Assembly: GCA_031411235.1 (NCBI GenBank)
Contig: JANOAR010000084.1
Location: 1 to 64,000, forward strand
Source: JANOAR01 sp031411235
Lineage (GTDB): Bacteria; Verrucomicrobiota; Verrucomicrobiia; Verrucomicrobiales; Verrucomicrobiaceae
DNA: 64,000 bases
Direction of reading: 5' to 3'
Part shown: piece after piece, positions 53,452 to 64,000 of the stretch
Layout of the letters: each line of letters starts with the position of its first letter
How positions within the stretch are numbered: position 1 is the first letter of the stretch
The notes under the pieces: generated by a model
What the model was told of the DNA's origin: nothing
Database searches by the model: none
Seen by the model: the letters and a program-made list of their open reading frames with translations, nothing else
Program-made: the position numbers and the translations under genes

Positions 53452-53637
53452 ATGCCTGCGACTCCATCAGCAACGAAAGATCCCATCTGCGGTATGAGCG
53501 TGGATGAGGCCACGGCTCTCCACGCAGAGCGTGAAGGTGAGACCTTCTACTTTTGCAGCGAGCAATGCCGTCAAAAATTTCTAACCACGCCTGCCGAGGC
53601 TAATCCCGATGGTAAGTCCGGCGGCAGCAGTGGATGA
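53452..53637 (+). CDS. YHS-domain small metal-binding protein
   Basis: 61 aa. It matches the YHS/TRASH pattern: DPICGMSVDEATA, then FYFCSEQCRQKFLTTP, with cysteines at 13, 35 and 39 that would hold a metal such as Cu or Ag, and a Gly/Ser-rich tail. No signal peptide, so cytoplasmic. YHS domains often stand at the N-terminus of copper ATPases or as free chaperones/sensors. It is the first gene of the metal island, 118 bp before the Cys-rich gene. Confidence 0.85.
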   Translation: MPATPSATKDPICGMSVDEATALHAEREGETFYFCSEQCRQKFLTTPAEANPDGKSGGSSG

Positions 53638-53754
53638 CTCCCGCTGCACAATGGATGCGGACTCGATAGCCTCTCGTTCGTATGACATTACACGGTTTGA
53701 CTTCCCTACTTCGTGAATAACCTTGGCCGCACGGCGTCACACGCTACCCATTCC

Positions 53755-54117
53755 ATGACTCTGCTCCGCACCATCATCCTCAATATCGCACTTCTGGTGC
53801 AGGCGTTGCCTGTGTCATGGAGTGCGCAGGGAGAGGTGGAAACGGAGTGTGCGATGTCGTGCTGTGCTGCCGCAAAGGTGACGTGCTGTTGCGTGAAGAC
53901 TCCCGTCGCCCCGGCGCTGCCTTCCCCTGCGAGCACGCCTCCGGCAACGGGTCGCGAGATCGTCCCTGCGGTGATGTGGACTGCCTGGGTGGCGGAAGCA
54001 CCCCTGCTGCCACTTGATCCATTCATGGAAATAGCCACGGCCCGGTTTGATGACCGATGTGCCGACTCCCCGCCGCATGTGCGGCTGCCGGTGTTGTTTT
54101 GCTGCTTCCTGATCTGA
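53755..54117 (+). CDS. Exported Cys-rich small protein of the copper island
   Basis: 120 aa from the ATG at 53755 with signal LLRTIILNIALLVQALPVSWS; an in-frame GTG at 53713 is less likely. After cleavage comes a cysteine cluster (ECAMSCCAAAKVTCCCVKT, seven Cys), then a Pro-rich part and a second hydrophobic/Cys end (LPVLFCCFLI). The cluster suggests metal binding in the periplasm. I do not recognise a named family. Its place just before the multicopper oxidase supports a copper role. Confidence 0.65.
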   Translation: MTLLRTIILNIALLVQALPVSWSAQGEVETECAMSCCAAAKVTCCCVKTPVAPALPSPASTPPATGREIVPAVMWTAWVAEAPLLPLDPFMEIATARFDDRCADSPPHVRLPVLFCCFLI

Positions 54118-54219
54118 GTCGGCGTCTCTGACAGACGTTTTGTGCCCATGACTTGCCGTCCCTATGATGGACTTGGCGTGCATGGGCAGGTTTTGCGAAA
54201 ATTCAATGACTCTGATTCT

Positions 54220-56310
54220 ATGCGCTCATCTCTACTTCTTGCAGCCTTGCTGCTGCCCGCCGCTGCGTTTGCCTGCGACCACTGCAAAAAGAAAACCATC
54301 ACTGGCCCGGTGGTGGAATACGATCTCCACATCGCCGAGCAAATTGTAAGCCCGGCTGGTAAGCCCGTGCGCGGCCTGACCATCAATGGCGGCATCCCTG
54401 GGCCGACGCTGCGGTTCCGCGAAGGCGACTTCGCTCGCATCCGCGTCCACAACGAACTCAAGCATGAAACGACCTCCACGCACTGGCACGGGGTGCTCTT
54501 GCCCAACGAAATGGATGGCGTGCCGCATGTGACCACGCCACCGATCCAGCCGGGGCAGACGCATACGTTTGAGTTCGAGCTGCGGCACAGCGGCACGTAC
54601 TGGTATCACTCGCACACCCATCTTCAGGAGCAGAGCGGGGTGTATGGCTCCATCGTCGTCTTGCCTCGCGCCGGTGAGCCTGTGAAGGCCGACCGCGAGC
54701 AGGTGTTATTGCTCTCCGACTGGACGAATACAGACCCACGCGAGGTGATGCGGATGCTGATGCGCGGTAGTGATTACTTCGGCCTCATGCGGCGCAATGC
54801 ACAGTCCATCCTCGGTGCTGCGCAGCGGGGGAAGCTGAAGGAATACTTCCGGCGTGAGTGGGATCGAATGATGCCGATGGATCTCTCCGACGTGGGCTAC
54901 CATGCCTTTCTGATCAACGGCCAACGCAGCACTCAGATCGCAGGCCAGCCTGGTGAGCGCGTGCGTCTGCGCCTGATCAATGCCTCGGCGGCAACTTATT
55001 TTTACCTGCACTCATCGGCAGGCCCGATGACCCTCGTCGCTGCCGATGGGCCGCCTGTGCAGCCGGTCAAAGTGAACCGCTTCCTGATGGCGATTGCCGA
55101 GACGTATGATGTGATCATCACCATACCCGCGAGCGGCCAATATGAGCTGCGTGCCACGACGCAGGATGGCAGCGGCCATGCCTCGGCTTTCTTTGGCTCG
55201 GGCACGCCCCACCCTGCTAGCGATCCGCCAAAGCCGAATCTCTATGAGATGGACGAGATGCTGACTCTCGCCTTGGAGGAGCAGGAGGACGACCCACGTG
55301 CCTCGCTGAATCTGCCCCGGCCCGGCTCCCCCTACCGAGTGCTGCGCGCCCCACAGGACACGAGTCTCCCAGCGAAACTACCCCGCCGAAAAATCACGAT
55401 GCACCTCACGGGCGATATGAATCGCTACATCTGGTCTTTCGATGGCAAGACCATCGCGCAGGAGCCCTACGTCATGATCAAGAAAGGCGAGATCATCGAA
55501 CTCGAACTGGTGAACGACACCATGATGCATCACCCCATTCATCTGCATGGCCACTTCTTTCGCCTGCTCATGGGCCAGGGTGCGCACTCACCGCTGAAGC
55601 ACACGGTGGATGTGCCGCCCATGAGCAAACGTACCGTTGAGTTTGAAGCCAACGAACGTCACGACTGGATGTTCCACTGCCACATCCTCTATCACATGAT
55701 GGCTGGCATGGCCCGCGTGTTCCGGTATGAGGATGAGGCCAAACCCATGCCACAGCAGGTGGCGCACTCGCAGCAGCAGAGCCTGCAACACGCCGCTGGC
55801 CTCGGCGAGCATGGCCATGACATGGCTTACGCTTGGGGTGCGGCCTCCCTCCAGTCGCACATGAGCGAAGGGCTCATCACGCTGATGAATCCGAAGAACG
55901 ATGGGCTACTCCGCTGGGAAGTCGGCTGGCAGGGCATGGACGACGCTGAATACGAGGTGGATGCGCTCTACCAGCGCTACTTCAACGCCAACTTCCAAGC
56001 CTTCGTGGGCGCACGGCTCACCAATGACCCCGATGCCGAGGATCGCGCGATCATCGGTATCAATTACCGCCTGCCGCTGTTCGTCTGGGCCAATGTGAGC
56101 CTCGATAGCGAAGGCGATGCACGCCTCACGCTCGCCAAGCGCTTCCAGCTCACCCCGCGCCTCGGTGTCTGGGGGGCGGTGGAATATGACACCAACACCC
56201 GCTGGGAGTGGACTGCTGGTGCCGACTACACCCTCACGCGCACCCTTTCGCTCACCGCCCAGTATCACTCGCAGTACGGCCTCGGTGCCGGGCTGCTGTT
56301 CCGCTTTTGA
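54220..56310 (+). CDS. Multicopper oxidase (CopA-like) fused to CopB-like outer-membrane barrel
   Basis: 696 aa from the ATG at 54220 (signal SSLLLAALLLPAAAFAC; an ACDHCKKK CxxC follows). Residues about 25-510 are a three-cupredoxin multicopper oxidase with all four copper motifs: HWHGV (from 88), YHSHTH (around 130), HPIHLHGH (438-445) and HCHILYHMMAGM (from about 486). From about 545 the sequence is amphipathic beta strands (GLLRWEVGWQGMDDAEYEV, FQAFVGARLTND, RAIIGINYRLPLFVWANV, LGVWGAVEYDTNTRWEW) ending FRF, matching the CopB copper-resistance barrel. CopA and CopB are normally separate adjacent genes. The protein probably oxidises Cu(I) at the outer membrane. The barrel is short for full CopB, so pore function is unsure. 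Confidence 0.85.
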   Translation: MRSSLLLAALLLPAAAFACDHCKKKTITGPVVEYDLHIAEQIVSPAGKPVRGLTINGGIPGPTLRFREGDFARIRVHNELKHETTSTHWHGVLLPNEMDGVPHVTTPPIQPGQTHTFEFELRHSGTYWYHSHTHLQEQSGVYGSIVVLPRAGEPVKADREQVLLLSDWTNTDPREVMRMLMRGSDYFGLMRRNAQSILGAAQRGKLKEYFRREWDRMMPMDLSDVGYHAFLINGQRSTQIAGQPGERVRLRLINASAATYFYLHSSAGPMTLVAADGPPVQPVKVNRFLMAIAETYDVIITIPASGQYELRATTQDGSGHASAFFGSGTPHPASDPPKPNLYEMDEMLTLALEEQEDDPRASLNLPRPGSPYRVLRAPQDTSLPAKLPRRKITMHLTGDMNRYIWSFDGKTIAQEPYVMIKKGEIIELELVNDTMMHHPIHLHGHFFRLLMGQGAHSPLKHTVDVPPMSKRTVEFEANERHDWMFHCHILYHMMAGMARVFRYEDEAKPMPQQVAHSQQQSLQHAAGLGEHGHDMAYAWGAASLQSHMSEGLITLMNPKNDGLLRWEVGWQGMDDAEYEVDALYQRYFNANFQAFVGARLTNDPDAEDRAIIGINYRLPLFVWANVSLDSEGDARLTLAKRFQLTPRLGVWGAVEYDTNTRWEWTAGADYTLTRTLSLTAQYHSQYGLGAGLLFRF

Positions 56311-56357
56311 TGACGCACGTCATCACTACAAAACCCAAACCAAACAAACATATCAAT

Positions 56358-56594
56358 ATGAAAACGAAACTCGCTACCCTCATCACCACTGCCTTGTTAG
56401 CCCTCAGCCTCAGCGCTGCGGACGTGAAGCCCTATCCGCTCAAAACTTGCCTCGTCAGCGGCAACGACCTCGACAGCATGGGCGGCCCCATCACCAAGGT
56501 TTACGAGGGCCAGGAGATCAGATTCTGCTGTAAGCCCTGCATCAAGAAATACGAGGCCAATCCGGCCAAGTATTTGTCGAAGCTGCCAAAGTAA
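56358..56594 (+). CDS. Exported small Cys protein, YHS/TRASH-like
   Basis: 78 aa with signal KLATLITTALLALSLSA. The mature part has KTCLVSGNDLDSMGGP, then IRFCCKPCIKKYEANPAKYL: a lone Cys followed by a CCxxC group, a TRASH/YHS-like layout that recurs in Verrucomicrobia metal clusters. It probably binds a soft metal in the periplasm. It follows the oxidase by 47 bp and is followed by a strong hairpin, so it may end that transcript. Confidence 0.75.
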   Translation: MKTKLATLITTALLALSLSAADVKPYPLKTCLVSGNDLDSMGGPITKVYEGQEIRFCCKPCIKKYEANPAKYLSKLPK

Positions 56595-56929
56595 ACCACA
56601 GGCATCCCTCTCGTGCAGGCTTCTCGCGAAGTCCTGCACGGGAGATCGCCCCACAAACGCTAGCTTCATGAGTTCCTAGGGCCACTGCGTTAAACAAGCC
56701 TAACTCAAGGTAAAGAGCCCTCGCGCTCATAGACCAGCCAAGCGCCGCTTTTGCTAGGCTAATGAGTCCACGGCCCATCACAAAGCCCTGCCAAAGCCCC
56801 AGTGGTGCGGTAGCCAAGTCCCACCCGTTAGCCCTCGCCAAGCAGCACGTTTTTCGCGTGGTCTTACCAGCACAGCTTTGCCTGCAAAAAGCCTTGCGCA
56901 AAAAAGCAACACCCGCACAGTCCGCACCC
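56595..56929. other. 335-bp gap; hairpin at its start, no gene supported
   Basis: The gap after the small Cys gene holds the 56608-56644 hairpin and presumably a promoter for the next gene. A minus-strand open frame (56542-57045) crosses it, but its translation has no recognisable motif and it overlaps two real genes. Confidence 0.5.
56608..56644. terminator. Strong hairpin, terminator-like but without U tract
   Basis: CTCTCGTGCAGG (56608-56619) pairs over 12 positions, one G-U, with CCTGCACGGGAG (56633-56644). CTTC/GAAG inside extends the stem to a TCGC loop. It begins 14 bp after the stop of the small Cys gene. It lacks a T run, so the transcript end may depend on Rho or a roadblock. Confidence 0.55.
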
Positions 56930-57457
56930 ATGAACTCGGCTGCCACCACCACTCGCTCGCGCTTTGCCGCGTGGCTGTTGTTGCTGGTGTATGGGCTGAG
57001 TCTTCCTGGTGTCGCTCCCGTAGCATTGGCCTCATTAGCCGTCATCAGCAGCGGTCATAATGTGGAAGTTGTTTTCAAGAACGGTCATCTGGATGTCGTG
57101 ATGCATCACCACGATGATGATGATCATCACCACGATGATGCAGATGACCCCGACGACGATGTGGCTGACCACCACGATCAAGCTTCTGATGGGCTGACGA
57201 AGCTCATGGCTGGCATCACCGCACACGATCACGATGAGGATCATGTGCTGCACTTCGCCACTAGCGACGAGGTGCTTCGCTTCAACAGCTCGTCCTTGAA
57301 TGTACCCCTTGTGACTGCGGCATATGTGCCGTGGCAAGGCATCTCCTTCCCTCCTGAATGGCCTGCTCGCAACGCGATGCCGCGCCATGCGGCACGACCG
57401 CCACCACTGGCATCCATGGGGATGTTATGCCTGCGAACGACGGTTCTTCTCGTTTGA
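56930..57457 (+). CDS. Exported His/Asp-rich metal-binding protein
   Basis: 175 aa from the ATG at 56930; signal/TM RFAAWLLLLVYGLSLPGVAPVALA. The middle is packed with His and Asp (MHHHDDDDHHHDDADDPDDD, then ADHHD and AHDHDEDHV), typical of periplasmic zinc/cobalt/nickel/copper-binding proteins found beside CzcCBA-type systems. The remainder is not recognised. The lead frame starting at 56762 is rejected because it buries the signal. It precedes the TolC gene by 127 bp, with a small hairpin between. Confidence 0.75.
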   Translation: MNSAATTTRSRFAAWLLLLVYGLSLPGVAPVALASLAVISSGHNVEVVFKNGHLDVVMHHHDDDDHHHDDADDPDDDVADHHDQASDGLTKLMAGITAHDHDEDHVLHFATSDEVLRFNSSSLNVPLVTAAYVPWQGISFPPEWPARNAMPRHAARPPPLASMGMLCLRTTVLLV

Positions 57458-57483
57458 TTCGCTTTCCTGCCTGACCTGCGCGG

Positions 57484-57501
57484 CGCTGCCCTGATGCAGC
57501 G
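57484..57501. terminator. Small hairpin between His-rich and TolC genes
   Basis: CGCTGC (57484-57489) and GCAGCG (57496-57501) flank a 6-nt loop; a TTTTT run lies about 17 nt further on. A second stem, CCCGG/CCGGG, is at 57533-57547. It could be a weak terminator or attenuator. Confidence 0.35.
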
Positions 57502-57584
57502 TGTTTGTGCGGGTCTTTTTGTGCCCTGACCACCCGGTTTTGCCGGGCTTGGTTGTCCTGAAACCTTCACTCAAACATAGACCC

Positions 57585-58871
57585 ATGCGCATTCACCCCT
57601 TTCTACTTCTGACCTCATGCCTGATGGCATCCTTTTCTTCCGCTCACGCCGAGAATTCCACCCCCCCGGCTAAAACCACGGGCACCCTCAGCCTCCGCCA
57701 GGCGGTAGCGCTGGCGCTGGTGCAACATCCCGATTTGGCACCCTACTCCAAGGACCTTCGCATCGCAGACGCCCAGAAACTCCAAGCGGGTCTGCGGGTG
57801 AATCCTGAGATCGGATTCACGTTGGAGGATGCGCCCGGCAGCGGCGATTACACCAGCTTCGACCGCGCCCAGCACACCCTGCAACTGAGCCAGCTCTTTG
57901 AACTCGGCAACAAGCGTGCCGCGCGAGTTCGCGCAGCGGCGACGCAGCATCAGATCGTGCAATGGGACTACGAGGCGAAGCGGCTGGAGATCGCGGCCAC
58001 GACGCTGGCGGCTTTCGTGGATGTGCTGGCGGAGCAGCGCCGTGTGGTGCAGGCGAATGAAGCCGTGACGCTGGCGGAAAAGTTCGCGCCAGCGGCGAAG
58101 AAGCGGGTCGATGCCGGACGCGCCTCGCCTGTGGAGGTGACACGGGCCAACGTCGTGACCGCGTCGGCCAAGCTTGCCGTCGAGCAGCAGAAGGGGCAGC
58201 TCGCCGTGGCGCGCAAGCGTCTCGCCGCGCTCTGGGGCAGTGCGACACCGCAATTCTCCGAAGCGGTGGGCGACATTGATCAGGTGCGCGACCTGCCCAC
58301 CCTCGCCACCGCGACGAGCCGACTGGCGGGGAACCCGCTGCTTGCGCGACGCGGTTCCGACGTGGCAGCTCGCGAGGCCGCGCTTGCGGTCGAACAGTCC
58401 AAGGTGCGTCCTGACCTGACGGTGAGCGCGGGCATCCGTCATTTTAACGAGAGCAAGGATGTGGCGGCGGTGATTGGCTTCTCCCTGCCCTGGCCGTTGT
58501 TTAACAAGAACCAAGGCGGCATCGCCAAGGCCCAGGCAGAGGTGGACAAAGCCCAGGACTTGCACGCCGCCACCAACGTCAGGCTGAAGACCGCGCTCGC
58601 CATCGCCTATGAGCAGATGGAAAACGCGAAGAGCCAGATCACCACCTATCGGGAATCCGTGATGCCGCAGGTGGAGGAAGCCTACAAGCTCACCAACGAA
58701 GGCTACGAGAACGGACGCTTCGGCTACCTCGAAGTCCTCGATGCCAGCCGCACGCTCGCGGAGTCGCGGCAGCAATCTCTCGAAGCCCTCATTCGCTACC
58801 ACAAGGCCGTGGCGGAAATCGAAGGTCTCACCGGCCAGGCCCTTCCCGGCACCAAAGCATCCACGAAATAA
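57585..58871 (+). CDS. TolC-family outer-membrane efflux protein (CzcC-like)
   Basis: 428 aa from the ATG at 57585 with signal LLLTSCLMASFSSAHA. Two long helical repeats are typical of TolC: SLRQAVALALVQHPDLAPYS and LQAGLRVNPEIGFTLEDA in the first, and VRPDLTVSAGIRHF, ISTYRESV-type and EEAYKLTNEGYENGRFGYLEVLDASRTL in the second. Heavy-metal CzcC-type proteins share the ALAVEQSKVRPD pattern. It forms the outer-membrane channel for the adaptor and pump that follow (6 and 12 bp gaps). Confidence 0.9.
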   Translation: MRIHPFLLLTSCLMASFSSAHAENSTPPAKTTGTLSLRQAVALALVQHPDLAPYSKDLRIADAQKLQAGLRVNPEIGFTLEDAPGSGDYTSFDRAQHTLQLSQLFELGNKRAARVRAAATQHQIVQWDYEAKRLEIAATTLAAFVDVLAEQRRVVQANEAVTLAEKFAPAAKKRVDAGRASPVEVTRANVVTASAKLAVEQQKGQLAVARKRLAALWGSATPQFSEAVGDIDQVRDLPTLATATSRLAGNPLLARRGSDVAAREAALAVEQSKVRPDLTVSAGIRHFNESKDVAAVIGFSLPWPLFNKNQGGIAKAQAEVDKAQDLHAATNVRLKTALAIAYEQMENAKSQITTYRESVMPQVEEAYKLTNEGYENGRFGYLEVLDASRTLAESRQQSLEALIRYHKAVAEIEGLTGQALPGTKASTK

Positions 58872-58877
58872 CCCACC

Positions 58878-60143
58878 ATGAACATTGTCATCAAACTCAT
58901 CGCCTTCCTTGCCCTCGTTGCAGGAGGCTACTTCGCCGCCGTCAAAATCCTCAAGACTGAGCCGCATCAAGCGGCGGGCGGGGAGGGCGGACACGGTGCC
59001 GCACCCACCGCTGATTATGAGAAGGGGCCGCACGGTGGGCGGCTGCTGCGTGACGGCGACTTCGCGCTCGAAATCACCATCTACGAGCCGGAAATTCCGC
59101 CGCAGTCCCGTGTCTTTCCCTTCGTGAACGACAAGCCGATTGACCCGGATTTGGTGAAGCTGAATGTGGAGTTTCATCGCTTCGGCAAGCGCGTCGATGC
59201 CTTCACTTACAAGAAGGAAGCCGACTATCTTCAGGGCAGCCGGGTGGTGGAGGAGCCGCATTCCTTCGATGTGAAAGTCTCGGCTGAACACAACGGCAAG
59301 AAGTCGCACTGGGAATATCCATCCTACGAAGGCCGGATAGAAATACCAGCCACCGCCATCGCAACAGCGGACATCAAGATCGAAACCGCTGGCCCTGCCA
59401 AGCTGCGCACGCTGGTCGAGATGAACGGCAAAATCATCGCCGACCCCGACAAGGTGACGCACGTCTCGCCGCGTTATCCCAGCATCATCCTGGAAGCGCG
59501 CAAGAAGCTCGGCGACATGGTGGCCAAGGACGAGGTGATTGCGGTGCTGGAGAGCAATGAGAGCCTGCGGCCCTACGAGATCAAATCCCAGATCGCCGGG
59601 CGCGTGATCAAGCGTGATGCCGTGCGCGGCGAGTCTGTCACGCCGGAGACCACGCTGTATGTGGTGGCTGATCTCAGCACCATCGCGGTGGATCTCGCAG
59701 TGCCACGCGAGGAGTTTCCCAAGCTCAAAGAAGGGCAGAAGGTCGTGATCACAGGCTCGGGGGAGGTGCAAGGCGAAGCCGTCATCACCTACCTCTCGCC
59801 CATCGGCGCGGAGAACACGCAGACCATGATGGCGCGTGCGGAGATGGCGAATCCAGAGGTGAAGTGGCAGCCGGGTCTGTTCGTCACGGCCAAGGTCGTG
59901 GTGGAGGAAACTGAGGTGCCTGTTGCCGTGAAGGAAAGCGCCTTGCAGACCTTCCGCGACTGGACCGTCGTGTTCATGAACGACGGCACCTTGTTTGAGA
60001 TCGCCATCCTGGAACTTGGCCGCCGCGATGGCGATCTGGTGGAAGTCATCTCCGGCCTGAAAGCGGGCACCAAATACGCCACCGAGAACAGCTTCGTGGT
60101 GAAGGCCGACGTGATGAAGTCCGGCGCAACCCACGACCATTAA
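58878..60143 (+). CDS. RND periplasmic adaptor (CzcB/CusB-type)
   Basis: 421 aa. An N-terminal TM anchor (IVIKLIAFLALVAGGYFAAV), then a His/Gly patch (GGEGGHGAAP) and PHGGRLLRDGDFALEITIYE, the extra domain seen in CzcB-like adaptors. A barrel-sandwich hybrid follows (GKIIADPDKVTHVSPRYPSI; YEIKSQIAGRVIKRDAVRGE), a beta-barrel (TTLYVVADLSTIAVDLAVP) and a C-terminal membrane-proximal part ending KSGATHDH. It links the pump to the TolC channel and may hand metal to the pump. Confidence 0.92.
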   Translation: MNIVIKLIAFLALVAGGYFAAVKILKTEPHQAAGGEGGHGAAPTADYEKGPHGGRLLRDGDFALEITIYEPEIPPQSRVFPFVNDKPIDPDLVKLNVEFHRFGKRVDAFTYKKEADYLQGSRVVEEPHSFDVKVSAEHNGKKSHWEYPSYEGRIEIPATAIATADIKIETAGPAKLRTLVEMNGKIIADPDKVTHVSPRYPSIILEARKKLGDMVAKDEVIAVLESNESLRPYEIKSQIAGRVIKRDAVRGESVTPETTLYVVADLSTIAVDLAVPREEFPKLKEGQKVVITGSGEVQGEAVITYLSPIGAENTQTMMARAEMANPEVKWQPGLFVTAKVVVEETEVPVAVKESALQTFRDWTVVFMNDGTLFEIAILELGRRDGDLVEVISGLKAGTKYATENSFVVKADVMKSGATHDH

Positions 60144-60155
60144 CCAGAAAAAGCC

Positions 60156-63350
<3,195 letters not shown>

Positions 63351-63373
63351 CTCAACATCCCAATTCCTAATCC

Positions 63374-64000
63374 ATGAAACGGATCACCTTTATTCTCGCC
63401 AACCTTTTACTCAGCCTCACCGCGTCCGCCCACGGCATTTCCGATGCTGACAAGCAGGGCATCCTGGAGGGGGGCAATCTTGAATACATCAAGCTGGGAG
63501 CCACCCACATGCTCAGCGGCTACGACCATTTGTTGTTCCTGTTCGGGGTAATTTTTTTTCTCACGAAGTTCAAGGACATCGTGAAATTCATCACCGCGTT
63601 CACCTTGGGCCACTGCATCACCCTTGTGTTCGCCACGCTGCTGCACATCAAGGCGAACTTCTATCTCATTGATGCCGTCATTGCGCTGACCGTCTGCTAC
63701 AAGGCGTTCGACAACCTCGACGGTTTCAGGAAATACATCGGGGTTCAATCACCCAACCTGCTCGCCGCCGTCTTTCTATTCGGGCTCATCCACGGCTTTG
63801 GTCTTTCGACGCGCCTGCAACAACTGCCGCTCGGTCAAGATGGCCTCGTGTTGCGGATCTTGTCGTTCAACGTGGGTGTCGAGGTGGGGCAGATTCTAGC
63901 GCTCGCAGGCATGGGGCTGATCCTGTCGCAATGGCGGAAAAGCCCGTCCTTCCTCCAGTTCAGCAAGGCGGCCAACGTCTTGCTCATGTCCGCCGGGCTG
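63374..64000 (+). CDS. HupE/UreJ-family membrane protein, cut by the window end
   Basis: 209 codons visible, no stop. Signal-like ITFILANLLLSLTASA, then GATHMLSGYDHLLFLFGVIFF, FITAFTLGHCITLVFA, FLFGLIHGFGLST and FNVGVEVGQILALA: the His-rich TM pattern of the HupE/UreJ_2 family, which includes presumed nickel/cobalt or other metal permeases. It follows the pump by 23 bp and probably belongs to the same operon, as metal uptake or periplasmic handling. Confidence 0.85.
   Translation, partial: MKRITFILANLLLSLTASAHGISDADKQGILEGGNLEYIKLGATHMLSGYDHLLFLFGVIFFLTKFKDIVKFITAFTLGHCITLVFATLLHIKANFYLIDAVIALTVCYKAFDNLDGFRKYIGVQSPNLLAAVFLFGLIHGFGLSTRLQQLPLGQDGLVLRILSFNVGVEVGQILALAGMGLILSQWRKSPSFLQFSKAANVLLMSAGL

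Noticed and set aside
53049..53473. Short frames inside the 53010-53338 repeat
   Set aside because: Trp/Arg/Cys-rich translations from repeat arms; no homology pattern seen.
56542..57045. 167-codon minus-strand frame across the 56595-56929 gap
   Set aside because: Overlaps two supported plus-strand genes with signal peptides and shows no motif.

Overview
The window looks like a stretch of Verrucomicrobiota (PVC superphylum) chromosome. It has two DUF1501 genes, a DUF1549/DUF1553 'planctomycete cytochrome' gene and a DUF1800 gene. It also has a DUF1080 sugar-hydrolase gene, a very large exported PQQ-propeller protein, a DUF4175 coiled-coil giant with a VWA partner, and many Sec/Tat signal peptides and lipoboxes. 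That gene set is typical of Verrucomicrobia and Planctomycetes. The assignment is an inference from gene content: no rRNA, tRNA or transposase gene was recognised.

Layout: 1-3223 is a minus-strand exported methyltransferase-like/PQQ-propeller/LamG protein that runs off the left edge. 3326-4738 is a polyprenyl-phosphate sugar transferase, divergent from a housekeeping run at 4777-8790 (aroD, an S11 peptidase lipoprotein, a PIG-L deacetylase, rarA). A class V aminotransferase (8820-9941) is divergent from DUF1501, DUF1549/1553 and FtsX-type permease genes (10124-16806). 16828-24225 is a minus-strand operon encoding a DUF4175 protein, a VWA membrane protein and a caspase-like protein whose cysteine position is occupied by alanine. 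24722-28125 holds DUF1080, Gfo/Idh/MocA and MscS-like genes, followed by an SGNH-like protein (28211-30445).

30508-38389 is a three-gene Pel-like polysaccharide module on the minus strand: a PelA-like hydrolase/deacetylase, a membrane TPR protein and a TPR plus outer-membrane barrel protein, the last two looking like a split PelB. No Pel synthase genes are in the window. Then come a zinc-ribbon protein, htpG, an unaccompanied RND pump, a small YD-like repeat protein, a second DUF1800/DUF1501 pair and an esterase. 49093-51997 is a tightly coupled three-gene operon (FAD monooxygenase, His-box desaturase/hydroxylase, and an unrecognised membrane protein built of two similar halves), followed by a lipoprotein.

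A 329-bp imperfect inverted repeat (53010-53338) precedes a metal-resistance island that runs to the right edge. The island holds a YHS protein, a Cys-rich exported protein, a multicopper oxidase fused to a CopB-like barrel, a second small Cys protein, a His/Asp-rich exported protein, a TolC/adaptor/RND efflux set, and a HupE/UreJ-type membrane protein cut by the window end. The oxidase side points to copper, while the RND pump carries the signature of divalent-cation pumps, so the island probably handles more than one metal.
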